Assembly (NCBI RefSeq): GCF_002929275.1
Contig: NZ_PJIK01000016.1
Location: 1-64,000, forward strand
Reading direction: 5' to 3'
Source: Arthrobacter sp. ZGTC131
GTDB lineage: Bacteria; Actinomycetota; Actinomycetes; Actinomycetales; Micrococcaceae
DNA: 64,000 nt
This document shows positions 60,552 to 64,000 of the stretch, piece after piece; the first letter of the stretch is position 1, and each line of letters starts with the position of its first letter. The position numbers were made by a program, and so were the translations under genes. Below the pieces are notes generated by a model. That model worked only from the letters and a program-made list of their open reading frames with translations. It did not search any database and had not been told where the DNA came from.

Positions 60552-63500
60552 CTACTCAACCACGAGCAGCAGGTCCCCTCCCTGTACCTGTTCCACGGCG
60601 GAAATCGCCAGCCGCGTCACTTTGCCGCCCACCGGCGTCGTGATGGATGCCTCCATCTTCATGGCCTCAATGGTGGCAACGGTGTCGCCTGCCTTGACGG
60701 TGTCGCCCGCCTTGACGGTGACGGTCACGGCTCCGGCGAACGGAGCGGCGACCTGGCCCTGCTGGGCGGGGTCGGCCTTCTCCGCGGCCTTCACGTTGCT
60801 GACCACGGACTTGTCGCGCACCAGGACCGGCCGGGACTGGCCGTTGAGCGTGCACATGACCGAGCGCATGCCCTTCTCGTCCGGTTCCGAAACGGCTTCC
60901 AGCGAAGCGATGAGGCGGACGCCCTTCTCCAGCTGAATGACGTGCTCCGCGCCGCGCTGCAGGCCGTAGAGGTAGTCCCGCGTGTCCAGGACGGAGACAT
61001 TGCCGTAGGTCTCCACGCTCTTCTGGTAATCCTTCGTGGGTCCGGCAAAGAGCAGCCTGTTCAGGGTCTGCTGGCGGGTCTTCGAATCGCCGCGGAGTGC
61101 TGCGCTGTCTTCGGCGCTGAGCTCCGCATCGCGGACCTTGATGCTCCTGCCCTGCAGGGCCTTCGTGCGGAACGGCTCCGGCCAGCCTCCCGGAGGATCG
61201 CCCAGCTCGCCGGACAGGAAGCCGATGACCGAGTCCGGAATGTCGTAGTTCTGGGGATTCTCGTTGAAATCGGCCGGGTCGGCGTTGAGCCCCACGAGGT
61301 GCAGGGCGAGGTCGCCCACCACCTTGGAAGACGGGGTCACCTTCACCAGGCGGCCCAGGATGCGGTCTGCGGCGGTGTACATGTCCTCGATGGCCTCGAA
61401 GCGCTCCCCCAGGCCCAGGGCCATGGCCTGCTGCCGGAGGTTCGAGAGCTGCCCGCCCGGGATTTCGTGCTGGTACACGCGGCCGGTGGGGCCCGGAAGC
61501 CCGGACTCGAACGGAGCGTAGACCCTGCGCACTGCTTCCCAGTACGGCTCCAGCGAGCTGACGTTGGCGAGGCTCAGCCCGGTGTCCCGCTCGGTGTGGG
61601 CCAGCGCCGCCACCAGCGCGGACGCCGACGGCTGGCTGGTGGTCCCGGCCAGCGACGCCGACGCGACGTCCACGGCGTCCACGCCCGCGTCAACCGCGGC
61701 GAGCAAGGTGGCAAGCTGCCCGCCGGCGGTGTCGTGGGTGTGCAGGTGGACGGGGAGGTCGAACCGTTCCCGGAGCGCCGTGACGAGCTTCGCGGCCGCG
61801 GCGGGGCGCAGGAGTCCTGCCATGTCCTTGATCGCGAGGATGTGGGCGCCGGCGTCCACGATCTTCTGCGCCAGCTCGAGGTAGTAGTCCAGGGTGTAGA
61901 GCTTCTCGTCCGGGTCCAGCATGTCGGCCGTGTAGCAGAGCGCTACCTCAGCGACGGCCGTTCCGGTGGCGCGGACGGCGCGGATGGCAGGTGCCATCTG
62001 GTTGACGTCGTTAAGGGCGTCGAAAATCCGGAAGATGTCGATGCCGGTGGCGGCCGCCTCGTTCACGAACGCCTCGGTGACCTCTTCCGGGTACGGCGTG
62101 TAGCCCACCGTGTTCCGGCCGCGGAGCAGCATCTGCAGGCAAATGTTCGGCAACGCCTTCCGCAGTGCCGCGAGGCGGTCCCAGGGGTCTTCGCCCAGGA
62201 AGCGCAGGGCGACGTCGTAGGTGGCGCCGCCCCATGCCTCCACGGAAAGCAGCCCGGGCAGCAGCGAGGACACGGCGGGTCCGGCGGCTACCAGGTCCCT
62301 GGTGCGGACGCGGGTGGCCAGCAGCGACTGGTGTGCGTCCCGGAAGGTGGTGTCGGTGACCGCTACCGCAGCCTGCTCGCGCAGGGCGCGGGCGAATCCT
62401 TCCGGCCCGAGCTCCTGCAGCCGCTGGCGTGAGCCGGGCTGCGGCTCCGTACCCTTGACCGCCGGCAGCTTCACGGCCGGATCGGAGTGGACGGTGAGCT
62501 CGCCGTTGGGCTTGTTGACGGTGACCTCGGCGAGCCAGGTCAGCAGCTTGGTGCCGCGGTCGGCGGAGACGCGAGCCTTCAGCAGCTCCGGACGCTCGTC
62601 GATGAAGGATGTCGCGACGTTGCCGGCGATGAAGTCGGCATCGTCCAGCACGGCCTGCAGGAAGGAGATGTTGGTGGACACGCCGCGGATGCGGAACTCC
62701 GCCAGTGCGCGACGCGCGCGGGCGACCGCTGCGGGGTAGTCCCGGCCGCGGCAGGTCAGCTTCACGAGCATCGAGTCAAAGTGCGGGCTGATTTCGGCAC
62801 CTGAGTAGACCGTGCCGCCGTCGAGCCTTACGCCGGCACCGCCGGCCGAGCGGTAGCCGGTGATCTTTCCGACGTCGGGGCGGAAGCCGTTGGCCGGGTC
62901 CTCGGTGGTGATACGGCACTGCAGCGCCGCGCCCTTGAGGAAGACCGTGTCCTGGGAAAGGCCAAGGTCGGCCAGGGTCTCACCGGAGGCAATCCGCATC
63001 TGTGCCTGGACAAGGTCGACGTCGGTGACCTCCTCCGTGACCGTGTGCTCCACCTGGATGCGGGGGTTCATTTCGATGAAGACGTGCTGACCGGCGCGCT
63101 CCCCCACGGTGTCGACGAGGAACTCCACCGTTCCGGCGTTGACGTAGTTCAGGGCCTTGGCGAATTTCACGGCGTCGCGGTACAGCGCCTGCCGGATGCC
63201 TTCGTCCAGGTTGGGCGCCGGGGCGATCTCCACCACCTTCTGGTGGCGCCGCTGAATGGAGCAGTCACGTTCGAAGAGGTGCATGACGTTGCCCTCGGCG
63301 TCCGCCAGGATCTGCACCTCGATGTGGCGCGGGCGGAGCACGGCCTGCTCAAGGAACATCGTGGGATCGCCGAACGCGGCGTCGGCCTCGCGCATGGCAG
63401 CCTGCAGGGCTTCGGGCAGGGCTTCGCGGGTGTCCACCCGGCGCATGCCGCGTCCGCCGCCGCCGGCCACGGCCTTGGCGAAGATCGGGAAGCCGATCTC

Positions 63501-63947
63501 GTCCGCGGCTGCGATCAGTTCGTCGAGGTCCTTCGACGGTGCGCTCGAATTCAGCACGGGGACGCCGGCCTTGCGGGCAGCCTCCAAGGCGGCGACCTTG
63601 TTGCCTGCAAGCTCGAGCACCTCCGCAGGGGGCCCGACGAACGTGATGCCGGCCGCTTTTGCGGCCCGGGCAAGGTCGGGGTTTTCGGACAGGAAGCCGT
63701 AGCCCGGGTAGATGGCGTCCGCCCCGGACTCCTTAGCCACGCGCACCACTTCGTCGACGTCCAGGTAGGCGCGGACGGGGTGGCCCTCTTCACCGATCAG
63801 ATACGCCTCGTCGGCCTTCTGGCGGTGGATCGAGTTACGGTCCTCGTTGGGGAACACGGCGACGGTTTTTGCGCCGAGCTCATAGCTGGCGCGGAAAGCG
63901 CGGATAGCGATTTCGCCGCGGTTGGCCACCAGAATCTTGGAAAACAT
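60552..63947 (-). CDS. pyc: Pyruvate carboxylase
   Basis: 1131 residues, full length for the single-chain enzyme that makes oxaloacetate from pyruvate, bicarbonate and ATP. The N-terminal biotin carboxylase (about 1-450) has KILVANRGEIAIRAFRA, the ATP loop GGGGRGMR and EMNPRIQVEHTVTEE. The carboxyltransferase domain (about 530-800) has DTTFRDAHQSLLATRVRT and HTHDTAGGQ. The C-terminal biotin domain has EAMKMEAS with biotinyl lysine 1097. AGGAGAAG precedes the ATG. The gene is alone, with a terminator downstream and the window edge upstream. Confidence 0.98.
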   Translation of the reverse strand: MFSKILVANRGEIAIRAFRASYELGAKTVAVFPNEDRNSIHRQKADEAYLIGEEGHPVRAYLDVDEVVRVAKESGADAIYPGYGFLSENPDLARAAKAAGITFVGPPAEVLELAGNKVAALEAARKAGVPVLNSSAPSKDLDELIAAADEIGFPIFAKAVAGGGGRGMRRVDTREALPEALQAAMREADAAFGDPTMFLEQAVLRPRHIEVQILADAEGNVMHLFERDCSIQRRHQKVVEIAPAPNLDEGIRQALYRDAVKFAKALNYVNAGTVEFLVDTVGERAGQHVFIEMNPRIQVEHTVTEEVTDVDLVQAQMRIASGETLADLGLSQDTVFLKGAALQCRITTEDPANGFRPDVGKITGYRSAGGAGVRLDGGTVYSGAEISPHFDSMLVKLTCRGRDYPAAVARARRALAEFRIRGVSTNISFLQAVLDDADFIAGNVATSFIDERPELLKARVSADRGTKLLTWLAEVTVNKPNGELTVHSDPAVKLPAVKGTEPQPGSRQRLQELGPEGFARALREQAAVAVTDTTFRDAHQSLLATRVRTRDLVAAGPAVSSLLPGLLSVEAWGGATYDVALRFLGEDPWDRLAALRKALPNICLQMLLRGRNTVGYTPYPEEVTEAFVNEAAATGIDIFRIFDALNDVNQMAPAIRAVRATGTAVAEVALCYTADMLDPDEKLYTLDYYLELAQKIVDAGAHILAIKDMAGLLRPAAAAKLVTALRERFDLPVHLHTHDTAGGQLATLLAAVDAGVDAVDVASASLAGTTSQPSASALVAALAHTERDTGLSLANVSSLEPYWEAVRRVYAPFESGLPGPTGRVYQHEIPGGQLSNLRQQAMALGLGERFEAIEDMYTAADRILGRLVKVTPSSKVVGDLALHLVGLNADPADFNENPQNYDIPDSVIGFLSGELGDPPGGWPEPFRTKALQGRSIKVRDAELSAEDSAALRGDSKTRQQTLNRLLFAGPTKDYQKSVETYGNVSVLDTRDYLYGLQRGAEHVIQLEKGVRLIASLEAVSEPDEKGMRSVMCTLNGQSRPVLVRDKSVVSNVKAAEKADPAQQGQVAAPFAGAVTVTVKAGDTVKAGDTVATIEAMKMEASITTPVGGKVTRLAISAVEQVQGGDLLLVVE

Positions 63948-64000
63948 ACTTCTCCTGCATCATTGCGGGTGTATCGGTAAGTGGTCACAGTGTGTAAGAC

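Noticed and set aside
60423-62432. Plus-strand open frame of 669 codons opposite pyc
   Set aside because: Antisense shadow of pyruvate carboxylase; the real gene has a complete set of motifs on the other strand.

Overview
The window looks like a core chromosomal segment of a high-GC actinobacterium of the Micrococcaceae, most likely Arthrobacter or Pseudarthrobacter. Supporting signs are the DivIVA/SepF/YggT division cluster without ftsA, DUF3040 and DUF4191 proteins, a polyphosphate glucokinase, GlnE with two glutamine synthetases, and a MurE whose amino-acid motif is DDPH rather than DNPR, as expected for an L-lysine peptidoglycan. I saw no tRNA, rRNA, CRISPR array, insertion sequence, prophage or integron.

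Layout. 1-3.6 kb: end of lipA, DUF4191, DUF3817, an RDD membrane protein and glnA1. 3.9-6.6 kb: four accessory genes (lipoprotein, membrane protein, GNAT, VOC) between glnA1 and glnE. 6.7-11.1 kb: the glnA2-glnE operon. 11.3-17.8 kb: panB, a SPOR-like small protein, map, ppgK, nrdR, hisD, a membrane protein and a flavin reductase. 17.8-22.9 kb: dnaE, rluD, lspA. 23-42.6 kb: the division and cell wall (dcw) cluster, all on the minus strand and transcribed from mraZ towards divIVA: mraZ, rsmH, ftsL, pbpB, murE, murF, mraY, murD, ftsW, murG, murC, ftsQ, ftsZ, pgeF, yggS, sepF, yggT, divIVA. Many of its genes overlap by 4 or 8 bases. 43-56.9 kb: DUF3040, dinB, a lipoprotein plus polyprenyl synthase pair, an Rv2175c-like DNA-binding protein, a LysM transglycosylase, a PASTA kinase (PknL-like), class II DAHP synthase, a PlsC-type acyltransferase, two tandem alpha/beta hydrolases and a ROK kinase. 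57-64 kb: acyl-CoA synthetase, an EspI-like ATPase and pyruvate carboxylase. The gene order follows Mycobacterium tuberculosis Rv2145c to about Rv2225 closely, so this is an old, conserved actinobacterial neighbourhood.

How the genes work together. One theme is nitrogen assimilation: GlnA1 carries the adenylylation tyrosine, GlnA2 does not, GlnE is the adenylyltransferase, and a GlnR-like operator lies upstream of glnA1. The second is envelope growth and division: precursor synthesis (MurC-F, MraY, MurG), polymerisation and cross-linking (FtsW, PbpB), the Z-ring (FtsZ, SepF, FtsQ, FtsL), polar growth (DivIVA), and signalling (PASTA kinase, Rv2175c-like protein, LysM hydrolase).

The most striking pattern is regulatory. 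At least eight genes, including dnaE, hisD, map, panB and the kinase, have a TANNNT hexamer exactly six bases before an ATG or GTG and no Shine-Dalgarno sequence. Several more have the hexamer seven to nine bases away. This is the architecture of leaderless transcripts. Other regulatory signals are tandem NrdR boxes 32 bp apart before nrdR, three GTGGRG repeats at 10-bp pitch before mraZ (MraZ operator), an unexplained array of the same repeat on the other strand, and a perfect 23-bp inverted repeat downstream of the acyl-CoA synthetase. No clearly new multi-gene system was found.
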